Made by a program: the position numbers and the translations under genes. The notes beneath the pieces were generated by a model. That model saw nothing but the letters and a program-made list of their open reading frames with translations. It did not search any database and was not told the origin of the DNA. This document shows positions 19,214 to 28,445 of a DNA stretch of 64,000 nucleotides, in pieces; position 1 is the stretch's first letter, and every line of letters begins with the position of its first letter. The stretch comes from Oceanidesulfovibrio indonesiensis (GTDB lineage Bacteria; Desulfobacterota; Desulfovibrionia; Desulfovibrionales; Desulfovibrionaceae), in assembly GCF_007625075.1 (NCBI RefSeq), contig NZ_QMIE01000015.1:50369-114368 (forward strand), read 5' to 3'.

Positions 19214-20134
19214 TCATTCTGTCCTACTTGACCCGGCAAGAAGCCCAGCAGCACGGAGGAGGGTGACTGTTTCCTTTTCGCTCAGTTGGCGACAGTCTCC
19301 GGGGTGCACGCCGCGCAAACGCAAAGGTCCGAGCCCAATGCGAACCAGCCGTTTCACCTCCAGCCCGACATCCCTGCACATGCGGCGAATCTGTCTGTTC
19401 AGTCCCTGAATGAGGACCATTTCCAGGATCGTTGTATCTTCGGAATTCCTGGCTTCTTGAACGATTGAGACATCCACTGGCGCAACGGCCTCGCCTTCGG
19501 CCAGGGTCATGCCGGCTCGAAATGTTTGCAGCTGCGATTCGTCCACCGGTCCGGCCACGGTAACCCGATACGTTTTCGGCAGATGGTGGCTCGGGTGGGT
19601 GAGCCTGTGGGTCAACTCGCCGTCGTTGGTCAGCAGGATGAGCCCTTCGGAGTCGTAATCCAGACGGCCCACGGGATACAAACGCTCTCCGGAAAACTCC
19701 GTCGGCACGAGATCCAGTACTGTTCTACGATTTTGGGGGTCACTCGCTGTGGAAACGACTTTTTTAGGCTTGTTACAAAGCAGGTATGCAAAGTTTGTGG
19801 ATTTTCCCAAAGGCAGGTGAATAGTCCGCCCCTGAACCTGTACATTATCGCCTGCATTCACCTGCATGCCGGGAGTTGCGGGGGCTCCATTGACAAGAAC
19901 TGCGCCTGACGCGATGAGTTCATCCGCTGCACGTCTGGAGCAGATGCCGGCAACAGCCAGCGCTTTGTTGATGCGCATCGAAGAGGGCGCCTGCGCAACA
20001 CTTTGAATTAAAGCTTTACTTGAACATTTTCCGTTTGAAGCATGTTCCTGGTGCTTGTGCGATACACTGCGGGCTTTTCCGTTTCTCTTTTGGCCGCGAT
20101 TCGCCCTGTTTGTATGGCCTGGCGTTCGTTTCAT
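19214..20134 (-). CDS. RsuA/RluB-family pseudouridine synthase
   Basis: The enzyme isomerises uridine to pseudouridine in ribosomal RNA. An S4 RNA-binding domain (MRINKALAVAGICSRRAADELIASGAVLVNG) is followed by the catalytic domain with YPVGRLDYDSEGLILLTNDG, including the essential Asp, and LIQGLNRQIRRMC. About 50 basic residues, rich in Lys, Arg and His, come before the S4 domain if translation starts at the ATG 20132-20134, as in RluB. A shorter start at 19981 is possible and no ribosome site decides. It lies 25 bases after yedF. RluB (23S U2605) is more likely than RsuA or RluE but is not proven. Confidence 0.88.
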   Translation of the reverse strand: MKRTPGHTNRANRGQKRNGKARSVSHKHQEHASNGKCSSKALIQSVAQAPSSMRINKALAVAGICSRRAADELIASGAVLVNGAPATPGMQVNAGDNVQVQGRTIHLPLGKSTNFAYLLCNKPKKVVSTASDPQNRRTVLDLVPTEFSGERLYPVGRLDYDSEGLILLTNDGELTHRLTHPSHHLPKTYRVTVAGPVDESQLQTFRAGMTLAEGEAVAPVDVSIVQEARNSEDTTILEMVLIQGLNRQIRRMCRDVGLEVKRLVRIGLGPLRLRGVHPGDCRQLSEKETVTLLRAAGLLAGSSRTE

Positions 20135-20159
20135 ACCGGATCGTCGAGTTGCTGGAGTG

Positions 20160-20780
20160 TTACGGCTGAATAATTTTGGTCGCCAGTTGCAGAGAGGTGA
20201 CGACATCCAGCATGTTCGTGGTTTCGCCAACAGCTTTCATATCCAGGAGGCCGAAATGATCCAGGCAGGTGCCGCAAACGAGAATTTCAACGCCGGCATT
20301 CTCAAGCTCGGCAAGTTTTGGCAGACAGGGATGGCTATTCGTTGCCATGCGCACACCGCCGTTGACAAGAACAATCCTCCAGAGGGAATCGCCCAGCTCG
20401 GGAAGGGTGCCCAGGAAGTTGGTCATGAGCTTTGCGCCAAGGCCATCATCCCCGCGACCGATAGTCTCAGCTGTGAGAAAAACGACATGGCGCTGTGCGA
20501 TGCGCGCCAACTCGTCGGTAGACATGACTTCGCACCCACAGGGCTCGTTGGCCACACCACCTAAGCCCTCGCGCGAAGCAGTGATCCGAAAGAATTCGTC
20601 CTCCCTTGTGGATTCAACAGAGTAGCCCTGATTTTCCAGAAAGCGACTGACATTTTGCCTAGCCGCCTCGTTATCAACCACGATTTCCATGGCGTCGGGA
20701 TTATCCTCGTCCACGCAGCGTTTGCAACGTAAAACAGGCTGCGGACACGCCATTCCCTTGCAATCGAGCTCAGTAGCCAT
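20160..20780 (-). CDS. yedF: YedF, TusA/DsrE-fusion sulfurtransferase-like protein of selenium metabolism
   Basis: The 206-residue protein joins a TusA/SirA-like domain (DCKGMACPQPVL, with the sulfur-carrier Cys12) to a DsrE-like domain (about 95-206) with GVEILVCGTCLDHFGL. This fusion defines the YedF family, which is linked in genomes to selenate/selenium handling and is common in sulfate reducers. A second Cys cluster, EPCGCEV, lies between the domains. GAGGG precedes the ATG and the upstream DNA is AT-rich (TATATATA). The actual reaction is not established. Confidence 0.9.
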   Translation of the reverse strand: MATELDCKGMACPQPVLRCKRCVDEDNPDAMEIVVDNEAARQNVSRFLENQGYSVESTREDEFFRITASREGLGGVANEPCGCEVMSTDELARIAQRHVVFLTAETIGRGDDGLGAKLMTNFLGTLPELGDSLWRIVLVNGGVRMATNSHPCLPKLAELENAGVEILVCGTCLDHFGLLDMKAVGETTNMLDVVTSLQLATKIIQP

Positions 20781-21653
20781 TCATTCCCTCGTATTGTGTT
20801 TATATATAGAATCGATCAGTTCACTTTGCCATGTTGGAGTAAAAAATCAACTCCCATCAGAATGCGGACATTCAGAGGAACAATCAAAACGCGCAAAAAG
20901 CATGACGGCATGGCGCCTGGTACGCAAATACAGAACTAAACTTCGGTGGCAAGGCTGCCTCAGCCTTTAAGCCATCCACGCACTAGCCCCGCTTGTACTG
21001 CTTTACTGAACGGCGTACAGGGAATTCTCTGGCAGGGTTCCCGGGGCGAAACAACAGCGCGCAAGTTTGGCCAGACCATTGTGCGGGTGTTTTTGAGCTT
21101 TTCGGCAGTGTGGCCTTTTTGCAGCTTTGTCTCATAATGTAAATTATGTTAACTTTATGCCGCGGGTTATGAATCCCCCCGCCTATCGTCACCAGACGTT
21201 GCTCTCACGACTGAATGCATTCTGGACGAACAATCTCCATCACCACCTGGTTTCGGGCCTCTCAGGCGAAAATACGAAGCCATTTTTCCCTGTGAATGGA
21301 ATCCATAAAAACCGCTTTCGTCTTCAAGCTTCCGTCTCGTGTCTTTCCGTGCAATCCGCTTTCTGAGATGAGGCCGCCGCCCAACAGCCGTTATCCGCCG
21401 GCACGGGTTCATCGTGACTTTTTCACCAAAACCGCGTTGGTCAAATTTCCGAGCTTCAGGATTTCATTCTGGACATACTCGCATCGATCGGTCAGTCTCC
21501 GCCACCACGCACAGCGATCATCTTGGGACCACTACTTTTGGGCAGCGTCCTGGGCTGCCGAATTTCGGCGCCGTGGCGTGCCGGCTACAGGGTGCATCTC
21601 TCTTATCTACTTTGCCCCAAGAATCGCCCACACAACGAACAAGGACTTTCTCT
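20781..21653. other. Gene-poor region
   Basis: No reading frame in these 873 bases has a ribosome site plus plausible composition. It contains a 16-bp palindrome (21133-21148) and several T-rich runs. I found no tRNA, tmRNA, RNase P or SRP RNA signature. It may carry an untranslated RNA or be a decayed gene. Confidence 0.45.
21133..21148. repeat. Perfect 16-bp palindrome, operator-like
   Basis: CATAAT-GTAA-ATTATG is a perfect dyad with a 4-base centre, in an AT-rich patch. It could be a regulator site. It does not match the Fnr/Crp or Fur consensus. Confidence 0.4.
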
Positions 21654-22043
21654 ATGACAGGACTCTGGTTCCTTTATTGGCTCCCGCTTGTTCCTATTGC
21701 CATTGCCAATGGGGTTCTGCGGGAGTTCACTTACGGCAAGCATCTGCCCGAGCTCAGAACGCACCAACTCGGCACACTCGCAGCCATGGCATTTTTCACG
21801 GTGTATTTCTGGATCATAAGCCATGTCTGGACGATTCCCAGTTACGGCCAGGCGTTCAAGGCCGGCGCATTCTGGGTGCTGTTGACGATTCTTTTCGAGT
21901 TCGGTTTCGGCCATTACGTTATGAAGCAGCCCTGGTCGCGGTTACTGGCCGACTATAACGTCACGAAAGGCCGCATCTGGGTGCTTATCCTTTTCTGGAC
22001 CTTCATGGGGCCCGCCATGGTGCGAGGATTTTCCATTCTTTAA
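21654..22043 (+). CDS. Small integral membrane protein, function unknown
   Basis: A 129-residue protein with about four membrane helices, starting MTGLWFLYWLPLVPIAIANG. AAGGAC stands 7 bases before the ATG. The frame remains open 240 bases further upstream, but that extension is basic and unlike a membrane protein, so it is not used. A perfect terminator follows. Helices near 4-20, 38-58, 66-88 and 108-125 contain aromatic and glycine residues but no recognisable motif. A pattern of this sort (FEFGFGHY in the third helix) recurs in small hypothetical membrane proteins; I cannot name a family. Confidence 0.7.
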   Translation: MTGLWFLYWLPLVPIAIANGVLREFTYGKHLPELRTHQLGTLAAMAFFTVYFWIISHVWTIPSYGQAFKAGAFWVLLTILFEFGFGHYVMKQPWSRLLADYNVTKGRIWVLILFWTFMGPAMVRGFSIL

Positions 22044-22072
22044 TCGCTTTCCGCCCTCCCTTGCAGACAGAA

Positions 22073-22111
22073 CCAAAAAGCCGCCGACATCATTTGTCGG
22101 CGGCTTTTTGG
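22073..22111. terminator. Bidirectional rho-independent terminator
   Basis: A perfect 17-bp dyad (22073-22089 and 22095-22111) with a 5-base loop; the arms end in AAAAA and TTTTT, so it works both ways between the membrane-protein gene and the convergent YHS gene. Confidence 0.93.
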
Positions 22112-22185
22112 GATATCCGATTCACGCGGCGCAATAACATCGGGCGCAATTTATCCGCGGAAATGCTGTTGATGCCTGGACGAAG

Positions 22186-22497
22186 TCAGGCGCTCTCTTT
22201 CTGCGTCGCGGATGCGTTGGCCGTCTCCGTCTGGCTGGACGAACCTTCGGTCAGGCGCTTCACATAATTATCCCGACATTCGAAACTGCAGAACCGGTGG
22301 ACTGTATCCCCTTCCTTCACGCGGATATCACTGTCCACTGATACGTATGCGCCGCACATAGGGTCCTGAACCATCTCGCCCCGAGCCGCTTTTTTGACCT
22401 GCTCTTTTTCCTTGACCTGTTTCTTTTTCTTCTGGTCATTCGTAAACATGCGATACAGCAGGAAACCAGCGACTATAATGATGACAAACTTGAGCAT
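22186..22497 (-). CDS. Membrane-anchored YHS-domain protein
   Basis: The 103-residue protein has one N-terminal membrane helix (residues 2-16), a Lys-rich linker (KKKKQVKEKEQVKK) and a YHS metal-binding domain with DPMCGAYV ... HRFCSFECRDNYVKR; the Cys pattern C-x(n)-C-x3-C is that of YHS/TRASH modules, which bind heavy metals. The tail is Ser/Thr/Glu-rich. It is the last gene of a dapL-folK-YHS operon, 12 bases after folK. Possible role: metal binding at the cytoplasmic face of the membrane. Confidence 0.82.
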   Translation of the reverse strand: MLKFVIIIVAGFLLYRMFTNDQKKKKQVKEKEQVKKAARGEMVQDPMCGAYVSVDSDIRVKEGDTVHRFCSFECRDNYVKRLTEGSSSQTETANASATQKESA

Positions 22498-22509
22498 CTC
22501 GCCTCCTTT

Positions 22510-23019
22510 TTATTGGCGGATGACATCATTATGGACACTATACCGCAATTCGGCAAGAGCGGCCTGGACCGATTCACCCGTAGGCAACACCAGATCCGGC
22601 GCAATGTCCTTGAGAGGCACCAACACGAACGCCCTTTCCAGCATCCGTGGATGCGGCAGTGTGAGGCGCGGTGTGTTGATCACCACATTGTCGAAAAGCA
22701 GCAAGTCCAGGTCGAGTGAGCGCGGTCCGAAACGAATTTCCCAGGTACGATCGCGGCCCAATTCCATCTCCACGGCATGGAGCACTTCCAGCAGCGATTC
22801 AGGCGTCATATCTGCATCGCGGCCAGGCTTGAACGCCGCCACCTGGTTGAGAAACCACGGTTGCGCCGTTACGTGCTGCGGTTCAGTCCTGTAAACGCGC
22901 GAGGCACGCTCGAGCGTCAAACCGCCGCGCTGCACGATGCGTTTCAACGCGGCGGCGATGGTCGTTTCGGGTGGACCCGCAGGTCCTGAGATGTTGGCGC
23001 CCAGTGCCAGATATATCAC
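22510..23019 (-). CDS. folK: 2-amino-4-hydroxy-6-hydroxymethyldihydropteridine pyrophosphokinase
   Basis: This folate enzyme transfers pyrophosphate from ATP to hydroxymethyl-dihydropterin. The 169-residue sequence opens YLALGANISGP and holds the HPPK signature FGPRSLDLDLLLFD, then TLPHPRMLERAFVLVPL. Its start overlaps the dapL stop by 4 bases (ATGA), so translation is coupled. There is no clear upstream ribosome site other than within dapL. Other folate genes are not nearby. Confidence 0.95.
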   Translation of the reverse strand: MIYLALGANISGPAGPPETTIAAALKRIVQRGGLTLERASRVYRTEPQHVTAQPWFLNQVAAFKPGRDADMTPESLLEVLHAVEMELGRDRTWEIRFGPRSLDLDLLLFDNVVINTPRLTLPHPRMLERAFVLVPLKDIAPDLVLPTGESVQAALAELRYSVHNDVIRQ

Positions 23020-24188
23020 AGGGTCTTGATCCGCTCCACGGCCTCCATGAGGCGCGGCGTATCGAGGGTGAGGGAGATACGGAACCAGCCTTCGCCGGGA
23101 GCGCCGAAGCCGTTGCCCGGCGTAAGCACTACGCCCTTCTCCTGAATGACCCGGGTCACGAACTCGGCCGAGCTGCCGTAGCCTTTGGGCACCTTGGCCC
23201 AGATGTAGAAGGTGGCTTCAGGCTTCACGAATTCGATGCCTGCTTCTCCCAGCGCCTTGAGCACAGCGTCGCGCCGTTCCCGGTACACCCCGCGGAATTG
23301 CTCGGTGTAGGGAGCGCCCTGCTGCAAGGCCACGATGCCGGCCTGCTGCACGGCCTCGAACGCTCCGGAGTCCACATTCTCCTTCACTTTGCCCAGGCCC
23401 TTTACCAGCGTCTCGTTGCCCACGGCCATGCCGAGGCGCCACCCGGTCATGTTGAAGGTTTTGGAGAGGGAATGGAATTCGATGGCCACGTCCTTGGCGC
23501 CGGGAATTTCCAGCACGGACATGGGCTTATTGTCCGGATCATAGTACACTTCGGTGTACGCGGCGTCCTGCATCAGGATCACTTCGTACTCCCGGCAGAT
23601 GCCCACGAGTTTTTCGAAGAACTCGCGCGGCGCCATGGCCGAGGTCGGGTTGTTCGGGTAGTTCACGTAGATCATCTTCGCGCGGCGCCAGGTCTCTTCG
23701 CTCACGCTGTCCAGGTCCGGAAGGAAATTGTTCTCCTCATACAGAGGCAGGAACTCCACCTCGCCTTGCAGGAAACCGGCCGCAACGGGCGGCACCGGGT
23801 AGTTCGGCGTGCAGACCAGGGTAAGATCGCCCGGATCGACAAACGCCAGCGGGAAATGCGCGATGCCCTCCTTGGAGCCGATGAGCGTGATGACCTCGGT
23901 CTTGGGGTTGAGGCCTTCCACGCCGAAGCGCTCCTTATACCACTGGGCCACGGCTTCGCGGAAGGAAAGCAGGCCGGCGTACGAGGGGTAGCGATGATAT
24001 TTGGGATTGCGCGCCGCCTCGCACAAGGCGTCGATGATGAATTCGGGCGTGGGCAGGTCGTTGTCGCCGATGCCCAGACTGATGATGTCCACGCCGCGTT
24101 CGGCCACCTCGGCCTTCACGCGGTCGATCTCGGCGAAAAGATACGGCGGCAGCGTCTCAATTCGCTTGGCGAACTTGAAATTCGGCAT
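23016..24188 (-). CDS. dapL: LL-diaminopimelate aminotransferase
   Basis: A 390-residue PLP aminotransferase (class I fold) that makes LL-diaminopimelate directly from tetrahydrodipicolinate and glutamate, bypassing the succinyl pathway. The PLP-lysine is in FHSLSKTFNMTGWR, and the N-terminal region IISLGIGDNDLPTPEFIIDAL is characteristic of DapL. The ATG at 24186-24188 has AGGG 8 bases upstream, better than an ATG 6 bases earlier. It leads an operon with folK and the YHS protein. Together with lysA at 33.8 kb it accounts for mDAP and lysine synthesis. A generic aspartate/alanine aminotransferase is the main alternative. Confidence 0.88.
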   Translation of the reverse strand: MPNFKFAKRIETLPPYLFAEIDRVKAEVAERGVDIISLGIGDNDLPTPEFIIDALCEAARNPKYHRYPSYAGLLSFREAVAQWYKERFGVEGLNPKTEVITLIGSKEGIAHFPLAFVDPGDLTLVCTPNYPVPPVAAGFLQGEVEFLPLYEENNFLPDLDSVSEETWRRAKMIYVNYPNNPTSAMAPREFFEKLVGICREYEVILMQDAAYTEVYYDPDNKPMSVLEIPGAKDVAIEFHSLSKTFNMTGWRLGMAVGNETLVKGLGKVKENVDSGAFEAVQQAGIVALQQGAPYTEQFRGVYRERRDAVLKALGEAGIEFVKPEATFYIWAKVPKGYGSSAEFVTRVIQEKGVVLTPGNGFGAPGEGWFRISLTLDTPRLMEAVERIKTL

Positions 24189-24437
24189 GTTCATGTCCCT
24201 TGTTTTGGATTGCGCAGAGCCCCATCATACACACATAGAGAGCCGCGCGAATTGTCTCGATTGCACCAGAGTACACGTCTGGATACGCAACGCGGGGAAC
24301 GATGTCCAATATATTGATGGAGATCGTTCCATACCAGGAAACTATGAATGATCGCAGCATGAACGAGATTGTCTACGACCGCGGATTTTCCTAGAATACG
24401 TTTTTCAAACCTGTCAACGTTTTCAGCCCGAGCGTCA

Positions 24438-25361
24438 ATGCCCTTGTCATCCGTTTCCGAATCCCCGCGAGACAACGTCTCTTCTCCGCAGCTGGACCGC
24501 TATCTGGAGCACCTGCTGGTGGAAAAGGGGCTGGCCGAGCGCACCCTGGAATCCTATGCCCATGATCTGAGCACCTTTCTGCTGTTCCTGCAGGAGCGAG
24601 GGGCAGCTCTGGAAGACGTGGACGAAGAATCACTCCTCTACTACATCGTACGCGAACGCTCCCGGGGCATGAACTCGCGCTCCATGGCGCGCCGGCTCTC
24701 CTCGCTGCGGGGATTCTTCGGCTATCTGTTCGACGAGCAGCTGCTGCCGAAGAACCCGGCGGAGAACCTGGAGAATCCCAAGCTCACGCGCAACCTTCCC
24801 AATGTTCTCAGCGTGGAGGAAGTGAGCGCCCTGCTTGCCGCCTGCGACCTCACCACCAAGCTCGGCTTCCGTGATCGCACCATGCTGGAGCTGCTCTACG
24901 CCGCCGGTCTGCGTGTTTCGGAGCTCACCGCCTTGCGGCCGCTGGACTACGACCCCCAGGCCGGACTGGTCAAAGTCTGGGGTAAAGGGAGCAAGGAGCG
25001 AATCGTACCAATCCACGATGTTTCCCAGGAATTCCTCAACGAATACTTGAACTCCTGGCGGAGCTCTTTCTCACCTGTGGAAGACGCCGTTTTTCTCAAT
25101 CGCTCAGGCAAGGGACTTTCCCGCGTGGCCATCTGGAAAATCATCCGTAAATACGCGGCGCAGACCGGGTTGGCCAAGCAGATATCGCCCCACACCTTCC
25201 GCCACACTTTCGCCACCCACCTGCTGGAAGGCGGCGCGGATCTCCGAACCGTCCAGATACTGCTCGGCCATGCCGACATCAGCGCCACGGAAATCTACAC
25301 CCACGTGCAGGCGCACCGCCTGGCCGCCATCCATCGGGCCCACCACCCTCGGAGTCAGTGA
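24438..25361 (+). CDS. xerD: Tyrosine recombinase XerD
   Basis: The 307-residue site-specific recombinase resolves chromosome dimers at dif with XerC. It has an N-terminal SAM-like DNA-binding domain and a catalytic domain carrying the RKHRHY set: AGLRVSEL (Arg), WGKGSKERIVP (Lys), HTFRHTFATHLL (His-x-x-Arg), LLGHADISATEIYTHV (His and Tyr nucleophile). The length and close fit to XerD argue against a phage integrase; no att site or phage genes are near. The ATG at 24438 is chosen; a TTG 69 bases upstream would extend it. It is divergent from dapL. Confidence 0.92.
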   Translation: MPLSSVSESPRDNVSSPQLDRYLEHLLVEKGLAERTLESYAHDLSTFLLFLQERGAALEDVDEESLLYYIVRERSRGMNSRSMARRLSSLRGFFGYLFDEQLLPKNPAENLENPKLTRNLPNVLSVEEVSALLAACDLTTKLGFRDRTMLELLYAAGLRVSELTALRPLDYDPQAGLVKVWGKGSKERIVPIHDVSQEFLNEYLNSWRSSFSPVEDAVFLNRSGKGLSRVAIWKIIRKYAAQTGLAKQISPHTFRHTFATHLLEGGADLRTVQILLGHADISATEIYTHVQAHRLAAIHRAHHPRSQ

Positions 25362-25515
25362 TTGTTCACGCTGCTTATGCCTCCGGCGGCTGGGTGTTCC
25401 CCTGACGCCGGAACAGGGGCGAGGGCTGAGACTCTTGTTGTAATATCGCTTCGATTCATTATTCCCCACCTCTTCCGATTGCCCAAAGCGCCACGAGCAG
25501 GTACCTATCCACCCT

Positions 25516-28263
25516 ATGTCCAAGAAGAAAAAAGAGCGCGTCAGCGCCCCTGTGGTCATAACCGCGCATGTCAACGCGGATTTCGATTCGCTGGCCGCCA
25601 TGATCGCTGCGAGCAAGCTCTATGACAACGCAGCTCTCGTCTTTCCCGGCAGCCAGGAGAAGAACCTGCGCAACTTTTTCATCCAGTCAGCCACCTACCT
25701 CTTCAACTTCCAGAATGCACGGGACATCGACCCGGACAGCGTGGAGACGCTCGTCGTCGTTGATACACGGCAGCGATCGCGGCTGGGACATGTGAACGCG
25801 ATTCTGGAACGTGCGGACAAGGGCGAGGTGAAGGTCCATGTCTGGGACCACCATCCCGACTCCAGCGAGGAAGGCGAAGACATCAAGTACGATGAAGGCA
25901 CCGTCGTGCCGTGGGGCTCGGCCACAGCTATTCTCGTGGATCAGATCGAAAAACGCGGCATTACCCTTACTGAAGACGAAGCCACCATGATGGCTCTGGG
26001 CATCTACGAGGACACCGGCGCCTTCACTTTCGCCTCCACCACGGAGCACGACTTCCATGCCGGCGCGTATCTCAAGAGCCAAGGCATGGACCTCAATGTG
26101 GTGGCGGACATTCTGCATCGCGACCTCACGGCCGAACAGATTTCCATCCTCAACGATCTGCTCGAATCCGCCATGACCCACGAGATAAACGGCGTGCCCG
26201 TGGTGGTGGCCGAGGTCACCATCGACGAGTTCGTGGGTGACTTCGCCCTGCTCGCCCACAAGCTCATGGACATGGAGAACGTCCGAGTGCTCTTCGCCCT
26301 GGGCATGATGCGCGACCGCGTGCATGTGGTCGCCCGCAGCCGCACGCCGGACGTGGACGTGAGCGTGATATGCAAGTCTTTGGGCGGCGGCGGGCACGAG
26401 TTCGCGGCATCGGCCACGGTGAAGGACCGCACCCTCACCCAGGTCAAGGACGAGCTCTTCGCTCTGCTCTATTCGCACATCAATCCGCAGCGACTGGCGC
26501 GAGACCTTATGAACTCGCCGGCCGTGGCCGTATACGAGGACGACCCCATCGACACGGCCGTGGACATCATGACGCGCTACGGCTTCAAAGCGCTGCCCGT
26601 GCTCACGCGGGATGCCGAGTCCTGCGCCGGCATCCTGGACCACGCAACGGCGGACAAGGCCAAGGCCCATGGCCTGGGCCATGTTTCAGTGGATGCGTAC
26701 ATGAGCCGCGAGTGCCAGATCATCAACCCGGAAAGCGACCTCTACCCGGTCATGGAGATCATCGTGGGCGGCGGGCAGCGGCTGTGCCCGGTGGTTGAGG
26801 ACGGCAGGATCATCGGCGTGATTACCCGCACGGACCTCATCAATCACCTCATCGAGGAGCCGGCGCGCATCCCGGAAACCCTGCTTCCGGAGCGGCGCAC
26901 ACGGGAACGCAGCATACGTTCGCTCATGCGCGAACGCCTGCCCCAGGATCGACTCGAAATCCTGGAGGAGGCCGGCCGGCTGGCCGAATCCATGAGTTAC
27001 CAGATTTACGCCGTGGGCGGATTTGTCCGCGACATCCTGCTGCGTCGCGAGAACCTGGATGTGGACCTCGTGGTAGAGGGCGACGGCATTGCTTTTGCCC
27101 GAGCCCTGGCCAGGAAGCTCGGCGGCCGGGTTCGCGCGCACAAAAAGTTTCGCACTGCCGTCATCGTCTACACCCCGCCCGGAGAAGGCGAGAACGGCAA
27201 GCCCCTGGAAGAGCAGAAAGTGGATGTGGCAACAGCGAGGCTGGAGTACTACGAGTACCCGGCGGCCCTGCCCACGGTGGAGCTCTCGTCCATAAAGATG
27301 GATCTCTTCCGCCGGGATTTTACGGTGAACGCCCTGGCCGTGCAGCTCAATCCGAACGACTTCGGCCGCCTCGTGGACTTCTTCGGCGCGCAACGGGACA
27401 TCAAGGAGCGCGTCATTCGTGTCCTTCATTCCCTGTCCTTCGTGGAGGACCCCACGCGCATCCTGCGCGCCATACGTTTCGAGCAGCGCTTCCACTTCCG
27501 CATCGGCAAGCAGACCACCCGGCTCATCAAGAACGCCATCCAGCTCAAGCTCATAGACCGTCTCTCCGGCGCTCGGCTGTTCAACGAACTCAAGCTCATG
27601 CTGCGGGAAAAGGACTTCCTCCTCGATCTGTTGCGGATGGAAGAGTTCGACGTACTCAAAGCCATTTATCCGGCCTTTGCCATTACGCAGCGGGAAGAAA
27701 CGTTGCTGCGCGAGATCGAGAAGGTGCTCAACTGGTACGCCCTGCTGTACGAACCAACAGCGCCGCGGCAATGGCTGCTTGGGCTCATGGGGCTCACGGA
27801 ACGATTCTCGGACGAAGACGCCCGCGGCGTAGCGACGCGGCTGGCCATGCCGCCCAAGGACAGACGGGAATTTCTGTACCTTCGCAAGCAGTGCATGGCC
27901 GTGCTGGAGCAGCTCAATACCTGGAAATACGAAGACGGCTCTCGAAGCGGGCTCTATTTCATACTCGAGCCCTTGGCCCTGGAGGGCATCCTCTTCATCA
28001 TGGCGCGCACCAGAGACGAGGATCTGCGCAAACACATCTCGCTGCATCTGACCAAGCTCACCCACGAAGAACTGGAGATAACAGGCGAAGACCTCATCGC
28101 CATGGGCCTGGAGCCCGGACCGCATTTCAGCCAGATACTGCGCGCCGTGCTTGCCGCCAAGCTGGACGGCCACGCCCCCACCCTGCTGGCGGAACTCGGG
28201 TATGCCGAACGCCTTGTCCGGCAGATGCGCCGCGGCGAAGCGGGCGCGCTCAGAAATAAATGA
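25516..28263 (+). CDS. DHH phosphoesterase - CBS - tRNA nucleotidyltransferase/poly(A) polymerase fusion
   Basis: A 915-residue multidomain protein. Residues about 10-190 are a DHH phosphoesterase (VNADFDSLAAM, VVVDTRQRSRL, WDHHPDSS), about 200-305 the DHHA1 domain (GGGGHEFAASAT), about 325-450 a CBS pair (nucleotide sensor), and from about 490 a class II polynucleotide nucleotidyltransferase head (YAVGGFVRDILLRRENLDVDLVVEG, with GGxVRD and the DxD metal site) with an RNA-binding tail. This fusion is known in deltaproteobacteria and some others as an A-adding tRNA-end enzyme; the phosphoesterase and CBS parts may couple it to nucleotide or nanoRNA turnover. There is no other CCA gene in the window. 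Confidence 0.9.
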   Translation: MSKKKKERVSAPVVITAHVNADFDSLAAMIAASKLYDNAALVFPGSQEKNLRNFFIQSATYLFNFQNARDIDPDSVETLVVVDTRQRSRLGHVNAILERADKGEVKVHVWDHHPDSSEEGEDIKYDEGTVVPWGSATAILVDQIEKRGITLTEDEATMMALGIYEDTGAFTFASTTEHDFHAGAYLKSQGMDLNVVADILHRDLTAEQISILNDLLESAMTHEINGVPVVVAEVTIDEFVGDFALLAHKLMDMENVRVLFALGMMRDRVHVVARSRTPDVDVSVICKSLGGGGHEFAASATVKDRTLTQVKDELFALLYSHINPQRLARDLMNSPAVAVYEDDPIDTAVDIMTRYGFKALPVLTRDAESCAGILDHATADKAKAHGLGHVSVDAYMSRECQIINPESDLYPVMEIIVGGGQRLCPVVEDGRIIGVITRTDLINHLIEEPARIPETLLPERRTRERSIRSLMRERLPQDRLEILEEAGRLAESMSYQIYAVGGFVRDILLRRENLDVDLVVEGDGIAFARALARKLGGRVRAHKKFRTAVIVYTPPGEGENGKPLEEQKVDVATARLEYYEYPAALPTVELSSIKMDLFRRDFTVNALAVQLNPNDFGRLVDFFGAQRDIKERVIRVLHSLSFVEDPTRILRAIRFEQRFHFRIGKQTTRLIKNAIQLKLIDRLSGARLFNELKLMLREKDFLLDLLRMEEFDVLKAIYPAFAITQREETLLREIEKVLNWYALLYEPTAPRQWLLGLMGLTERFSDEDARGVATRLAMPPKDRREFLYLRKQCMAVLEQLNTWKYEDGSRSGLYFILEPLALEGILFIMARTRDEDLRKHISLHLTKLTHEELEITGEDLIAMGLEPGPHFSQILRAVLAAKLDGHAPTLLAELGYAERLVRQMRRGEAGALRNK

Positions 28264-28445
28264 CAAGGCAGATTTCGTAATGGGTGGACGCATCCGCATG
28301 CACCTGCTAGACCTCAATCCCCTGCACATGGCAGGTGCCGGGACTTTGTGCACATACCGGAATGCAAGCATCAAAAATCATTGACAGAAATAGTTTTCAG
28401 TCCATCCGCACCCGCCTTTCCCTGCCGAAAACGCACGAGTAGTTT

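Noticed and set aside
21414..21653. 80-codon N-terminal extension of the small membrane protein
   Set aside because: Basic, low-hydrophobicity stretch, no ribosome site; the ATG at 21654 has AAGGAC at correct spacing.
24438..25361. Tyrosine recombinase as sign of an integrated element
   Set aside because: It fits XerD and there are no att repeats, phage genes or tRNA next to it.
26686..28374. 562-codon open frame opposite the DHH-CBS fusion
   Set aside because: Antisense shadow; composition is the reverse complement of a clear gene.
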